A DNA stretch of 64,000 bases from Plantago ovata (lineage: Eukaryota; Streptophyta; Magnoliopsida; Lamiales; Plantaginaceae): contig CM051457.1 of NCBI GenBank assembly GCA_028274465.1, positions 96,719,982-96,783,981 on the forward strand, given 5' to 3'. The notes under the pieces are model-generated. The model worked only from the letters and a program-made list of their open reading frames with translations, did no database searches and was not told the DNA's origin. The position numbers were made by a program, and so were the translations under genes. Position 1 is the stretch's first letter, and each line of letters begins with the position of its first letter. Of the stretch, positions 12,277-25,400 are shown piece by piece.

Positions 12277-13757
12277 AGCCCATAGTCATAGATTTACCTC
12301 CCGAACAAGATACAGTTTCCATTGTGCATTCCATTCCAGAGGAAAGTAAGTTATATTTCTTTTACTCTATGAGATCTTCTTTGTGGTGTCAAAATTAAAT
12401 AAAGAAGGAAAAAGATTAAGAGAGAGAGAGAGGGAGGGAAGCATTAATTTGGATAAAAATGAGCTTGGCTTTCAATTTCATTACCATATTTCAGTATCTT
12501 TATACTCTATTCTAACTTCTACATGATTTTCTAAACATGCAGGTTCTCCAAATCACCATGATACTATCAACTCTGAGGTAGGAATGCTTCTGCTTTGATA
12601 AAATGACAAAAATCTTAGCAAGTCCTTTTAATCCTGTCAATCAAGATTTTCAAAATATTTATGTGAAGAGAAATTCCAAACCTGGTGAATTTGGGGATAT
12701 TTTGCTTATATTTGATTGTGGTGGTCTGAAGTAATGCCAGTAAAAAGATAACTAGGTCCATATTGGTGTGGGATGCACTTATGTTCAAATGCATAAAGGA
12801 ACTAATACGTTAACTTGATCAATATAGTGAATGATTCATTCAGGTGGGAATTCACTGAATGCAACTCATTTACTAAATGTACCGGCAAAAGTTTGAATGA
12901 GGTTCCTTCGCTAATATGTGAACACTTTAGATGGTAATATGTGCCCCCAATTATCAATGACACCTGCGATAGCATTAAACTGGTAACTCTTGTTTTGGAA
13001 GTCATCTGGTGTTAGAAAATCCAGGATCTTATTAACTGGTCTTTGTTTTTTGAGATGTTCATCAATATCATTTGCTGAAGTGATGTCAGATTGGCCATAT
13101 GATGTGGCCTTCTAGTGGAAAGGTCTTTTTAGTATAAGTGAAAAAGATCCAACCTTGCATTTTGCATTAACACGTTTTTGTCGGAGAGGACATTTGATTT
13201 TTCTTCCTTGACCCCCTTCCCCCCACCCCCAACCCAAATATGCTCTTCTTTCATCGTATTGACTGCTGATCTGTTTCCTTGTCCTCTCAGAAGTTCCTCT
13301 TTTCTCTTGTACTATTAAATACTTTTAGCCACAAATTTAATTTTGTCTTTTGTTTGTGTTAGTGTAGGTTATATGGCAGGATGATATCGATCCAGATAAC
13401 ATGACGTATGAGGTAGGAAATGATATCTTGTTTCATGATCCAATACTTTTTCTTCTGCCATTTTTGCTTAATTTTATTCTAGTTCTTCTCTAAAGCTATA
13501 AAGCATGTAAACATAAATTGCTTTCGAGTGTACTAAATTTTGGCCATTTGTTCTGTCAAGTATTTCTTAGCATAGTACATGATGCCGTGCTTTCAAGATG
13601 TTTCAGTTGCTGATTGTTTACCTATGTAGGAACTGCTTGATTTAGGTGAGGCAGTTGGAACTCAAAGTCGAGGACTTCCGCAGGAGCTAATAAATCTGCT
13701 TCCAACAACAAAACACAAATCTTGTGGAATCTTCTCCAGAAAGAAGTCTGAAGACAG
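12277..13757 (+). pseudogene. BB: BIG BROTHER-like E3 ligase, middle exons
   Basis: Four exon pieces are visible: 12277-12345 (resumes inside an exon right after the gypsy LTR), 12543-12577, 13368-13412 and 13630-13757, each bordered by GT and AG. They encode the acidic segment DIDPDNMTYEELLDLGEAVG followed by TQSRGLPQELINLLP and FSRKKSEDR, the conserved region just upstream of the RING finger in BB, an E3 ubiquitin ligase that limits organ growth. The RING domain exon is not found in the window; after 13757 the intron is overrun by retroelements from 14117. The 5' exons are at 30833-32271 on the opposite strand. With the gypsy insertion, a frameshift and no RING, this copy cannot make a normal BB protein. 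Confidence 0.85.
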
Positions 13758-14116
13758 GTGATTCTTATTCTGCTTGTAAATACCTAGTGTTAAGCATGTA
13801 TTCTTTCTTCCTTGTAGTTATTTTGCTTGTGGAGACATGAGTGATGTTGCCCCATTTTGGCTATTTTCCTGTAGTAATAATATTCTGGAGCTTCTCCTAT
13901 GATTTTATCCTTGTGACACATTTAGTCATGGCTTGAGTCCGAGATTGATTGCTTGTCGGACCTTAGTGTCATATAATGTATATTTAGGCAACCTCCTACC
14001 ATAATCAAGTAGCTAGTAAAACTTCTCTATTAGAAGATGTTTTCCTGGAACGTTAATGGATAACTATCAGGTTTTACATAGAATTGACCTAGTATTTTAT
14101 TCCTACCAGTAGTGTT
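13758..14116 (+). other. Intron remnant of the BB-like gene
   Basis: T-rich sequence opening GTGATTC after the last visible exon, without coding potential. It stops at the first base of a Sirevirus LTR fragment, so the distance to the next exon is unknown. Confidence 0.6.
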
Positions 14117-14278
14117 TGTTAGGAAACTTGTAATTTTGATGAGCAATAAACCATGCTAAATTAAGTAAAGTCCAACAACTAGTACTCTTAAGGTCCATAG
14201 GAATTTAGAATTTTAAGGACATTGTAAAAGAGGAACGTTTGCTAAAATACTTAGTGTAGGTACTAGTTAGGTTCTTAA
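14117..14278 (+). mobile_element. Sirevirus LTR fragment, 162 bp
   Basis: It opens TGTTAGGAAACTTG and follows the other LTR copies as far as GTACTAGTTAGGTTCTTA, where a copia LTR (14279 onward) interrupts it. The version ending in TAGGTACTAGTTAG is closest to the solo LTR at 36528-37992, so this belongs to another member of the family, not to the element at 1617 and 20581. Confidence 0.8.
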
Positions 14279-16050
14279 TGATAGTGTATATGTCCTAGAG
14301 ACAGTCTTTATTAAGGGCATACATCCCTTATTAAGGGCATATATATACTATTACACAGGTCAACGTAATATAATATATGTTTGTTTGTTTGACTATTGAG
14401 TATCGCTTTCATATTTATGTTACACCAGGCATACAACATGTCATATCTCTATTCATGTCTGTATTGATATCAAACATGTCCCCTCGGATAGATGACCGAT
14501 CACACAGATAGTGGGAGCTATGTGAGTTATCATCTATCCCAAACTCTCCCTAGTCGAGGTTCATCTCGGATGTAGGGGTCTGAATGAACCAGGTGAGACT
14601 AGTATGCATGGAGGTTATACTTGTTAGAGCAAGTGTGAGCCGATCCCACGACCACGGAACGGGTTGTTAGACAATCTAGAAAGTTCCCATAACTCCGCAT
14701 AGTTGTTCGAAGGGTGATTACCGAACAATGGAAGTACCCACCAGAAACTCCCATTGATGTATACTCTACACCGAAGTGTCTATGGGAACCGGAAAGTTGT
14801 CGAAGTGATGCCAGTCGTCCTTTGGACTTACATGACTTTATCATCACATTTGTTGCCCCATATCCTTGGTGGACCCGCCGATGTCAGCTCTGAATAAGCA
14901 GTTGACCCAAGACACGATCCAGGATTATGGCTACATACAAATGGGGGTGATAAGTGATTCTGTGAAGGATTCATCTCTCACGTGTAGCACAGAAGAGCAC
15001 TGCTCATAGTCGTTCATAGTTGTGATTGGTTAAACCGCTGGCCAGCGTATCAATATTATTATGATAGTCATAATAGATATTAGATTCACCAAGCAACTCA
15101 CTGAAGACGCCCGTGGATGTATTATTGGGATAGACACATCATCGATGCTAGATGCATTCGAGTCAGTCAGATGAAGGGACGTTACCATCGCCGCGTTGAG
15201 CGCAACAGACTTCACAACGAAAGGGTTTTCTTTGAGAACCTCTCAAACGTCCTCATGTATTAATATTGCAAATGGAACCGTCTAGGAATTCCATGTTGCC
15301 TAGTGTAGCACTTGCTTAATACAATGAGGCTCTATGGGTCACACTATGTGGTGATTCAACTTATCCGAATATCCTTGAAGATGGAATCGCAATTAATTAG
15401 AATTAATTATGATTGATGAATTATAATTGATTTGGAATTATTATAATTATTTGTGGCTCAATTAATAATTTGGAATTATTAATTGAATTGATTGATTAAT
15501 TGTATTTTATGTAAATACAATTAAAGATTATATTTTAGAAATATAATAGAGGTCTGATTTGAAATGATATATTAATTTAGAATTAATATATGCACATGGG
15601 CAAAATCTACTTAGAGTTTGAATTGCCTTCGAATTATAAGTGGGTCCCAAAATTGGGACCCACATACCCCCCTTGGCCGGCCGCGTATAGTAGTAGTATG
15701 GGAGGGAGTTTCGACTCCTTCCCATATTAGAAGTCAAGGGTTAAGTTATATTTTCCTAATTGAGTTCTAACTAAATTGGGAATGAATCTAGACTTAAATT
15801 GGCTTCCTTGTGCAATAAGAATTAGAGTTCTTATTCCTTTATGAAGTCTAAAAGAATCTTCTTTAGACTTCTATTGACTACTATATAAGTAGGTCATTAG
15901 AGAGCTTTTTCAATGCCGAATTCTTAGAGAATTATTCTACCTTTCTTAGAGAAAATAAAAGCTCTCCCCTACCTCTATAACCTAGCCGCGCGCGCCACTC
16001 TCCACCGGAGTAAAATCACCGCCCCATCTTCTTGGCTACATAAAGAATAT

Positions 16051-17333
16051 TGTCGCGCCCCAAAACCAAAACCGTGACTGGCCGCATTACCCCCGGGACT
16101 ATAGGGGCAACATGAAGCCGCAAATTTGAATATTTGTAGCAGAATCAAACAAACTCCGAAAAAATAATATTATTTAAACAATCTTGACGACCCCAAAATA
16201 GAGTTTTTTTTTTAAATGTCGAAGGTACAGAGCGTCTAAATCCCAAAGTAAAACAACTTTCAAAACAAAATCCCAACTAAACTAAATTGCGTAAACAAAG
16301 ACAGGAAGAAATCTCCAACTTGAATGCTCCAACTTGACTCTCTAGCAAAACACGTATGGGAGTGCCACAACACTCAAAACTAATTCTCTGAAAAACAAAG
16401 GCAAGGGGTGAGCTGCAACTCAATAAGCAATTCTATATATGCCCCAAACACACTCACAATCACACTAATACATATAAACATATATACGTAATATCCAAAC
16501 TATAATAAAATAAATAAATAAGCATAATTCACAATCAAAGTCAAATACATTCCAACTGATATCCCGTTGGCGGCCAAAATATCCCAACTGTTATCCCGTT
16601 GGCGGCCAAATATATTTCCAACTGTTATCCCGTTGGCGGTCAAATATGTTTCCAACTGTTATCCCTTTGGCGGCCAAATATATTTCCAACTGTTATCCCG
16701 TTGGCGGCCCAAAATATCAAAACAAATCACAAACCAAACACCACATAAAATATATATACATATATCGGTATGACCAAGTATGAGTAGAGACATATACATA
16801 ACTACTTACCTTAAAACAAATAAACTAGACGTCCCCAAACTACGCTTCACGGGTCAACACTCGTATCTGAGGCCAATCGTTTGGAAATCAGTTAACTTGT
16901 ACTTAAACCCTTACCCGATAACTAGAATACTAGACACCTAGTTCATGGCCTTTTAACTTGTCAACTAAACTTACACATGATAAATCAACAATAATTGAAT
17001 AACTAAGGATGGAAGAATACGTGAGCCGATATATATACTAAGGTCTTAAATTTTCATGGAACAAACTAATTTAACATGTAAAGTAGCTACTTAATTAATT
17101 AAGCCGTGAGAGGACAAAGGGAGTAAATAATCTCGTACCTAGTTAACGACGGTAGACGGAAGCAATATGTATTCCCCTGATCACGTTTAAGTGGGTGTCT
17201 ATATATATAATTTACGCTAGTTCCCTTGTACTCAAGAATTTTAAGAAGAAAGGGCTCTTTATTACGTAGGACTCTAAAAAGGGAGTTTATTCGATTAATA
17301 TATTTTTTTTTTTTAAATTTTCAGGATATTACA
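16051..17333 (-). mobile_element. 3' LTR of the gag-only element (1283 bp)
   Basis: It begins TGTCGCGCCCC and ends AGGATATTACA on the plus strand. A tandem array at about 16554-16713 has five units of about 36 bp around CCAACTGTTATCCCGTTGG, each able to form a small hairpin from CCAAC and GTTGG. The first bases differ from the partner LTR (TGTCGCG against TGTTACG). Confidence 0.9.
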
Positions 17334-18404
17334 TCCTCTCCCCCTTAAATAAAGTTTCGTCCTCGAAACTTTGAAAAATCGTACCTTTCTCGTTGTCTTC
17401 TACGCGACAGGCATCTTGAAGTGTAAAAACCCTTCCATTCCCTTTCTTTTTTTCTATGGTGCTCCCTGCAGCCTTACCCTCTTTTTGTTTACGTGGACAG
17501 TCCCTTACCAAATGACCCCATTCTCCGCATTCAATACAAGTTCCTGTTTTCCAGCGACATTCACCGGCATGTATCCTGTGACAAGTATCACACTCTTTAG
17601 CTTCATTCTTAATCATCTTGTTACTTGAATAGTCATCTTCATGAACATCTCTAGGTCGCTTGTTGTCTCCTTTTTCTTGTTTTGCACTTCGTAATGCTGC
17701 CTCATAAGAGATGGCCCGATCATAAACATCCTCAAACCTAGTATCGCAATGAGCAATGACCCCAAGGCGTATATCTTCTCGTAGAGTTTCACAAAACATG
17801 GTGACCTTATCCTCTTCCGACTCCATCAAGCCAGGGCAAAAACGTCCAAGCTCATGGAACTTGTTAGCTAGTTCTCGAACTGTCATGCTACCTTGCTTCA
17901 ATTTTAAGAATTCACTTACTTTTGTTTTCTTGACCGAGCGCGGAAAATAATTCTCCAAGAATAATTCCTTAAATTTCTTCCAGGTGATCCGATTGTCTCC
18001 ATTCTCATAGCTTATTTTCATTGAATCCCACCAGTGTCTAGCATTACCACTTAAATGAGGCACTGCTACTTTCATCCGTGCCTCCTCCGGAAATTCCAAA
18101 GAATTAAAGTGCTCCTCTATGCCCTTAATCCACTTTTCTGCTTCCATTGGGTCAGACCCACCTTCGAACATTGAATAGTTGGTTCGACGAAAGCGCTCGA
18201 AACACGACGGTTGATTGCGTTGCTGCGACTGCAGCTGTTGTTGTTGCTGTTGTAGTAGACTCGACATTACTTGGAGAATCCCTGCAACATCCCCTTGAGT
18301 CGCCGGATGCGATGTTCCTGATTAACTTGGTTACCATCATTATTCCGAACTCTTCGCTCAGGACTTCTACGACGGTCACGACCCTTACTTCTACGCCTCA
18401 CCAT
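17329..18404 (-). pseudogene. Gag of the gag-only element, one frameshift
   Basis: The likely original start is the ATG at 18404, reading an arginine-rich leader (MVRRRSKGRDRRRSPERR). A one-base deletion near 18300 shifts the frame; the main 312-codon frame runs from 18267. It has a glutamine-rich N-terminus, a gypsy capsid domain (WIKGIEEHFNSLEFPEE and YFPRSVKKTKVSEFLKLKQG) and a CX2CX4HX4C zinc knuckle CIECGEWGHLVRDC. The frame reads straight through the polypurine tract and stops on a TAA whose last bases are the first of the 3' LTR, so nothing lies between gag and LTR. No protease or pol follows. Confidence 0.85.
17334..17348 (-). other. Polypurine tract of the gag-only element
   Basis: On the minus strand this reads TTTAAGGGGGAGAGGA, directly next to the 3' LTR and inside the gag reading frame. 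Confidence 0.85.
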
Positions 18405-18671
18405 TCTTGCTTGCTGGAAAGTTAACCTTAATCATATTAATCATATTAATTATACTCAACTAGCTAAAACCTAACGGTTCACGTTTGGCCCTCCAAGCTA
18501 AGTATCACCAATTACGAGCACAAGTACCTAAGAATCTGTAGCATAAAAATATACACATATATATATACTACGGAAAACTAAGACACCTAATAAGAAACCA
18601 AATAAAAACAATCTAGGACGCCAAATAAAACAATCTCACCACCCATAACTTCCCAAAAGATCAAAACCTAA

Positions 18672-18683
18672 GCTCTGATACCA
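18672..18683 (-). other. Primer-binding site, tRNA-Met type
   Basis: The minus strand reads TGGTATCAGAGC four bases inside the 5' LTR (18688-19934), confirming minus orientation. Confidence 0.9.
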
Positions 18684-18687
18684 TTTT

Positions 18688-19934
18688 TGTTACGCCCCAA
18701 AACCAAAGCGTGACTGGCCGCATTACCCCCGGGGCTATAGGGGCAACACGAAGCCAAAAATTTGAATATTTGTAGCAGAATCAAACAAACTCCGAAAAAA
18801 TAATATTATTTAAACAATCTTGACGACCCCAAAATAGATTTTTTTTAAAAATGTCGAAGGTACAGAGCGTCTAAATCCCAAAGTAAAACAACTGTCAAAA
18901 CAAGATCCCAACTAAACTAAATTGCGTAAACAAAGACATGAAGAAATCTCCAACTTGAATGCTCCAACTTGACTCTCTAGCAAAACACGTATGGGAGTGC
19001 CACAAGACTCAAAACTAATTCTCTGAAAAACAAAGGCAAGGGATGAGCTGCAACTCAATAAGCAATTCTATATATGCCCCAAACACACTCACAATCACAC
19101 TAATACATATAAACATATATACGTAATATCCAAAATATAATAAAATAAAATAAATAAGCATAATTCACAATCAAAGTCAAATACATTCCAACTGATATCC
19201 CGTTGGCGGCCAAAATATCCCAACTGTTATCCCGTTGGCGGCCAAATGTATTTCCAACTGTTATCCCGTTGGCGGCCAAATATGTTTCCAACTGTTATCC
19301 CGTTGGCGGCCCAAAATATCAAAACAAATCACAAACCAAACACCACATAAAATATATATACATATATCGGTATGACCAAGTATGAGTAGAGACATATACA
19401 AAACTACTTACCTTAAAACAAGTAAACTAGACGTTCCCAAGCTACGCTTCACGAGTCAACACTCGTATCTGAGGCCAATCGTTTGGAAATCAGTTAACTT
19501 GTACTTAAACCCTTACCCGATAACTAGAATACTAGACACCTAGTTCATGGCCTTTTAACTTGTCAACTAAACTTACACATGATAAATCAACAATAATTGA
19601 ATAACCAAGGATGGAAGAATACGTGAGCCGATATATATACTAAGGTCTTAAATTTTCATGGAACAAACTAATTTAACATGTAAAGTATCTACTTAATTAA
19701 TTAAGCCGTGAGAGGACAAAGGGAGTAAATAATCTCGTACCTAGTTAACGACGGCAGACGGAAGCAATATGTATTCCCCTGATCACGTTTAGGTGGGTGT
19801 CTATAGATATAATTTACGCTAGTTCCCTTGTACTCAATAATTTTAAGAAGAAAGGACTCTTTATTACGTAGGACTCTAAAAAGGGAGTTTATTCGATTAA
19901 TATATTGTTTTAAAAAAAAATTCAGGATATTACA
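18688..19934 (-). mobile_element. 5' LTR of the gag-only element (1247 bp)
   Basis: It starts TGTTACGCCCC and ends AGGATATTACA on the plus strand. It has four units of the 36-bp tandem repeat (about 19189-19315) against five in the other LTR; this one unit equals the whole 36-bp length difference between the LTRs. Confidence 0.92.
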
Positions 19935-20270
19935 AATATCCTAGCATTCTTTCCGATAAGCCGTTCATCCGTGGATACCAAGGTTGAGGTTCAAAGAGCT
20001 GGAAACTAACTTTTATTGTCTTGTACATAATCAAAGTATTGCAGATATCTTCGACTTCGACGAAGGAGAAGATTCACCGGACTATTACGAAGACTTCATC
20101 GATTGGCATATCGATTCAATACCTATTCTTGCTTTTGGAGTATTATAAGTCTTCTGATTAATGTGTGTATTATATACGTTATATGCATGATCAATTAACC
20201 TGCATGTTAAGAAAAATTTTGAAATTCCGCTGCGTACCCTAGGGGTAACTCTGACCATATTTTCTTACAG

Positions 20271-20580
<310 letters not shown>

Positions 20581-22201
20581 TTTTCAACTTTTGTCGTTTA
20601 AAACTTTCTCAGCAGGTACTTATTACTTTACAGTAATGAGGTTGCTGATACTTAACTTTCTCAGCAAGCGTAAGTTACTTTACAGTAGCTTGGTTTGCTG
20701 ATACTTAAAATCAGAGAGCGGAAGTCTTTGAAACGATAAGTGCTTTTTCAGCAAGTAAAGAGTTTCAGCAAGTGATGTGAGTGACTGTGTACAAACAGAT
20801 AATTTGCTGAAAGCTAAATGCAGTAAGTAAATCACACAAACACTTTTAGAGTGGTATCTGAGAGTGGCGTAATCTCCCAACTAATCCACTTTGTCCTTTC
20901 TAGGACTGAATCCACTAAGATATGATTGAGGTTCCTTACGATCTCCTATCTAAAGCGATTCAACAGAAACCAAAGCACACTTGCTTTGTCTCCAACCTAA
21001 ACTAGAGAACTCAACCTTGTTCTCCACCAAACTTGGTACTTTTAATCAGCAAAAGCTTGCTCGATTAAGTTCCCCCTGAATATCACGCCTGAAAGGGTGT
21101 ATTTTCAGTTAGAGAGTTTTGGGGTGAGATAACTTAATTATAACTTATTCAGTTACAACAAGTAATCTAAGAAACACAACTTGGAATACTTTGCAGTAAA
21201 CAAGTTTGATTGTTTCTGGTGTCAAGACTTGTTCTTGTTCGAAAGAAAGAACACTTAACTAATTTCTTAGCCGAGTTTGTTCTACTTCTTCACAAGTAGC
21301 TTTTTCAAGCTTTAAGTCTTGGAACGGATCAATGGCAGTAAGAGTGTTTGAAGGTTTGTGAATTTTAAGCACAAGTGAGAGTTTGATCACGTTGTTGACA
21401 CACTTCAACTCTTTGCCGGATGACCTCTATTTATAGTGCAAGTAAGGAGCCGTTTGAATTTCAAATCCTAAGGCTTTTGTTCCTTAACATGTCACTATCT
21501 TGCTTTTGTACTTTCAGCAGCAACCTTTGTTTGTCTTCTAGTCTTCGTGTCCTTCGCGTGTAAGCTTTGCATTAAATGCATATTTGAATAGAATTCAAAC
21601 AGTAACATTGGAGCGCAAAATCTCGTACATTCAGCAAGAGGTCACATATGTTCATCAGCAAGTGTTCATTCTCAGTTTCAGCAAGCACAACCTACTCTGT
21701 CTTTCAGATTTTCACTTATGCAATGCTGTTGCTGAAAATTTCACTTTCTGAGCAACACGTGCCTTACCAGTCTTTAGCAATCTTCAAGTCTTCAAGTCTT
21801 CAAGATCTTCAAAAGTCTTCAAGATTCTGACCGGTTTCTTATTTGCTTCAATAATTTGTTTGTAATAAACAAAATACATCTTCAGCAAATGCTTCAATAG
21901 GTCATTTTCTTTTCAGAAAATAAGATACATCAAAGCTAAGCATCAATAAGATATTTTCTTTTCAGAAAATAAAATACATCATACGCAAATGTGTCAATAA
22001 ATTAATTTCTTCACAGAAATTAAAGTACGTCATCCACTAAAGAAATAACTTATCTAACACCTATCTAAGTCATCAGCAAACGTTCCTCTTTTACAATGTC
22101 CTTAAAATTCTAAATTCCTATGGACCTTAAGAGTACTAGTTACTGGACTGTTCTTAATTTAGCATGGTTAATTGCTCATCAAAATTACAAGTTTGCTAAC
22201 A
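20581..22201 (-). mobile_element. Sirevirus 3' LTR, outer end missing
   Basis: This is the reverse complement of the LTR at 1617-3293, nearly identical over 1.6 kb. On the minus strand it begins TGTTAGCAAACTTG, right after the polypurine tract, and stops at GTTGAAAAG, about 60 bp short of the expected end. It is the 3' LTR of the minus-strand element to its right, and by orientation and similarity the mate of 1617-3293. Confidence 0.92.
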
Positions 22202-22217
22202 AATTTCCCCCTTTTTG
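22202..22217 (-). other. Sirevirus polypurine tract
   Basis: The minus strand reads ATCATCAAAAAGGGGGAAAT directly before the LTR. This phrase is the hallmark polypurine tract of Sireviruses. Similar runs lie at about 23520 and 28220, in keeping with the repeated polypurine tracts reported for this group. Confidence 0.9.
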
Positions 22218-22498
22218 ATGATAGCAATCCATGGCTAAATTAATTGTTACCCTTTTAGAGGTTTCTGATGTTGAATAAATCAGATGATTAATGCAAGCAT
22301 ACTTGAAATAATAAACAGTAAGCATAAGTAAGTTGCATAATCAAAAACCAATAAGAGTAAAAAAGAATTCATTGCTGAAAGTTATCATTCAAAAGTTTAC
22401 AAGAAAGCATAGATAACAGAGAATCAGCAAACAAAAACTTTAACAAGAAACTATTGCAGGGGCTTAAACTCTTTCAGAGGATTTTCTCAGAATCTCTC

Positions 22499-25400
22499 TT
22501 ACACTCTTCTCAGCAAGAGCAGTGAATTCAACACAATCCTTCTCGTAGTTTTCCAGAAGCCTACGGACTTGTAGTTGAAGAATTCTTGCATTTTGCAGGC
22601 AGTATGATGATGCTTTTCAGCATTCATTTCCATGTAGTTAACTACCCACAAATGCATGCCCCAATTGCTGGCATGGAGAAGCTGTGTATCTGAAATGTTT
22701 CTCGGATGAATCTTTCTTAACCAGAGAAGATCTTCTTCTTGATCCTGAGCAGTAAGATAGAAGTACTCATAAGGAATCAATCCAAGTTTCTTCTTAGGTT
22801 TCTTTGTTACCGGGTCAGCATAGTAAGCGATGCCAGGTGGTTTGATCAGATTTGGTTCTTGCTTGTATGTCTTACCAATAGCAACTCTTCTTACATAGAC
22901 TTCTAGATTCAACCATTTCCCAGCAATATTTCTTGGGAGGGATTCTTCCCTTTGCTTTCTTTGGACCTTGAGTTCAATCCATTTGAACATCTGATTCAAA
23001 ATGGCTGTAGGAAAGAACTCATTTATCAGCAAGTCTTCCAGCTTTAGGATCCAGCAACCATGAATGTTTCTAATCACATTCTGAGTGGTTTCATCATTGC
23101 TGATCTTTGTATATTCAATGCCGGAGCCAATAGCAATGCTGGCCAGCCTTTTCTCTTCCTGTCTTTGCCTTCTTCTTCTTGATTTAGCATTGTCTTGATC
23201 TCTTGCTGAAGAGTCAGACGAAAAATGCCTTGAGTGGCCAGACGGAGTTATGGCTGTTAAGGGTCTAGCTCTTATGGCTTGAGCTATTGTTTGATTGTCA
23301 TCATCTTCTTCATCATCTTCATTCAGATTGTGATGACTTTCATTGTGACAGAAATCTTGAGTTTCAGCAGCGGTTTTTCTCTTTTTGGTACTTGCTGAAT
23401 TTAACTCAGTTTCTGCTTGTCTTTTAGAACTTTGCTCTCTTTCAGCAAGAGGTTCTAGTGGAAGTGGCACATTAGCAGCAGGAGTAGGAGGGGTTTGATT
23501 ACTCTTTGTAGTGTTCTTCTTTTCCCCCTTAGACATGGATTGCAACATCGGAGTGATGTGCAGAGAATAAAACTCATTGCAATTTTCAGCAAGAGTGTTG
23601 AGGCTGTTATACTTCATGATGATTTCTTGTTGGTCAGAGTTCATTGTTGCTAACTCTTTTTGAATATTCATCATGTTCTCTTCATGTCTTTTCTCTGTTG
23701 CGGCCTTCTCATCCATAATATTCTGAGCTTTGACAAGAGCATTCTTTGCAAGCTTGAGCGCCTGACTTAGATCTGCTTCATAGCTCTTATGAAAAAGACT
23801 GATGTCTCTTTGAGCTATTGTCAAAGTTGTAGTGCGTCTCAGCACTGTAGCCAGTATTTTTCCAATGTCAAGTGGACTCTCAGCAAGCAATGCCTCATCT
23901 TCAGCTTTGCAGGCATCATGGACTTGCTTTAGTGCTAGAATTCTGGAGTAAACTCCTCAATTCTTGGGAACGGCACTAAATGAGGTGTTAAGGAATGAAC
24001 CTTAATCTCAGAAGCAAACTGATCATCACGCGTCAGCAATTCAGCTCTCAGCCCATCGTCTAAATCATTGATGTAATCAGGAGGAGGAATCTGAACGACT
24101 TTAGGGTCTCGCTTAGATTGATCATCATCATTTTCTGATAAGTCGTCATCATCCTCTGATTCATCAAGTTGAGCGACTTTGGAGCCTTTGTCAGTAGCTT
24201 CACTTCCTTTTTGTTGAGTTGTTGCTGATGGCAACACTTCAGACTCAACGACTGGAGTTTCACCAGTAGATAGTTGTTTCAATTGAGTTTGGGGCTCAAT
24301 TACTGGAGTTTCGCCAGTAGTTAGTTTTAATTGAGTAGTTGCTGAAGGCAACGTTGAGACTCAATAACTGGAGTTGCGCCAGTAGTAAGTGGAAGGGATG
24401 GAACTTCCTTCGATTTTGGTCTTGAAGATTCACCAATGTCCAGATCCTGCGTATGCCTTGCATGGATCACGAGACTATTTTGTAGAGCTCGTTGGTAATC
24501 TTCATCTTCTTCATCCTTATCTTCAAGGTTTTCTTCAGTAACCTTGGCATCAGAAACTGGACTCTTGCCATGTTTCAAGGCAGCCCTTTTTCTGGCGTAT
24601 TCTTCTTCAGTATCAGCACCTTGTATAGGTGCTTGATTTTCAGCATCAGCAGGAGGAGGTTGAGATTCTTGCTGAGATTGTTGTTGTTCAGCTTGCTGAT
24701 TGTCAGAGGATTAGTTTCAGCAACTGTTAACTTAATCCACCAGCACCAGGACTTGGACCTTGATTGTCATCATCGTCATCTTTTTGTCCTTAGAATCTTT
24801 CCTTCATCATCACTGGGATCAGTGGGAATGTTCTCATCTTCTTCTTCTTCTTCATCATCTGTCAAAATGACTAGCTCAACGTGCTTATACAAAGCAACAC
24901 TTGTCACTTCCTCTTCCTCAGTTAGTTTGTGGGGATCAGCCACCACAGGAACAAAAGAGCCTTTGAGCATCACAGCTTGTTCAGCTGGAGAGGCACTCTT
25001 AAATTTGGCCTTCATATTCTCTCTGATTTGAGCAATCAGATTTGAACTCATTTGCTGAGAATATGTCATTTCTTCAGGAAGGATGGAGTGGACAAATGTT
25101 TCGAGCTTCAGCAGTGAAGATCTCTTTTTCTCATTTGAGAGATGAAGGTGAAGATCTGAGAAGTCCATTCTCCTATATCTTTGCCAGTTGCTGACGGACT
25201 TAGCAACTTGACAAAGTTGTCCTCTTGAAGCTCAAGTAAAGTTCTTCAGAACTTACTTGCTGATCTTCAGTGATGAGTACCACTTCAGTGGTCTCCTTTT
25301 GAGCCTGAAAAGAATTTTATTTAGATCAGGATTGGTTTGGAGAATTGTTTTAGAGTTTAAATCTGAAACATGATTTACCTGCTGAGAGTCAGCAAGCTCA

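Larger units (their letters stand above)
16051..19934 (-). mobile_element. Complete gag-only LTR retrotransposon
   Basis: Two LTRs (16051-17333 and 18688-19934) flank a 1354-bp interior, all bounded by the perfect 5-bp duplication AATAT (16046-16050 and 19935-19939). Orientation is minus: the primer-binding site is next to the right LTR and the polypurine tract next to the left one. The interior encodes only gag, so it matches the gag-only class of non-autonomous gypsy-type elements often called TR-GAG. Reverse transcriptase and integrase must come from elsewhere. The LTRs are very similar, which suggests fairly recent insertion. Confidence 0.93.
14279..20269 (+). mobile_element. Ty1/copia LTR split by a nested element
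   Basis: The repeat starts TGATAGTGTATATGTCC and ends TTTTCTTACA, one base before a TGGTATCAGAGC primer-binding site, so it is a 5' LTR in plus orientation. Removing the nested element and one duplication (16051-19939) leaves about 2.1 kb. It contains no open frame. Only about 160 bp of internal DNA follow before a (TA)n tract, so the element is truncated and has no partner LTR in the window. Confidence 0.75.

Noticed and set aside
14599-15215. Minus-strand frames of 82 and 61 codons
   Set aside because: They lie within the long copia LTR and have no recognisable domain.
16567-16773. 68-codon frame with repeated SRWRPN units
   Set aside because: It is the translation of the 36-bp LTR tandem repeat.
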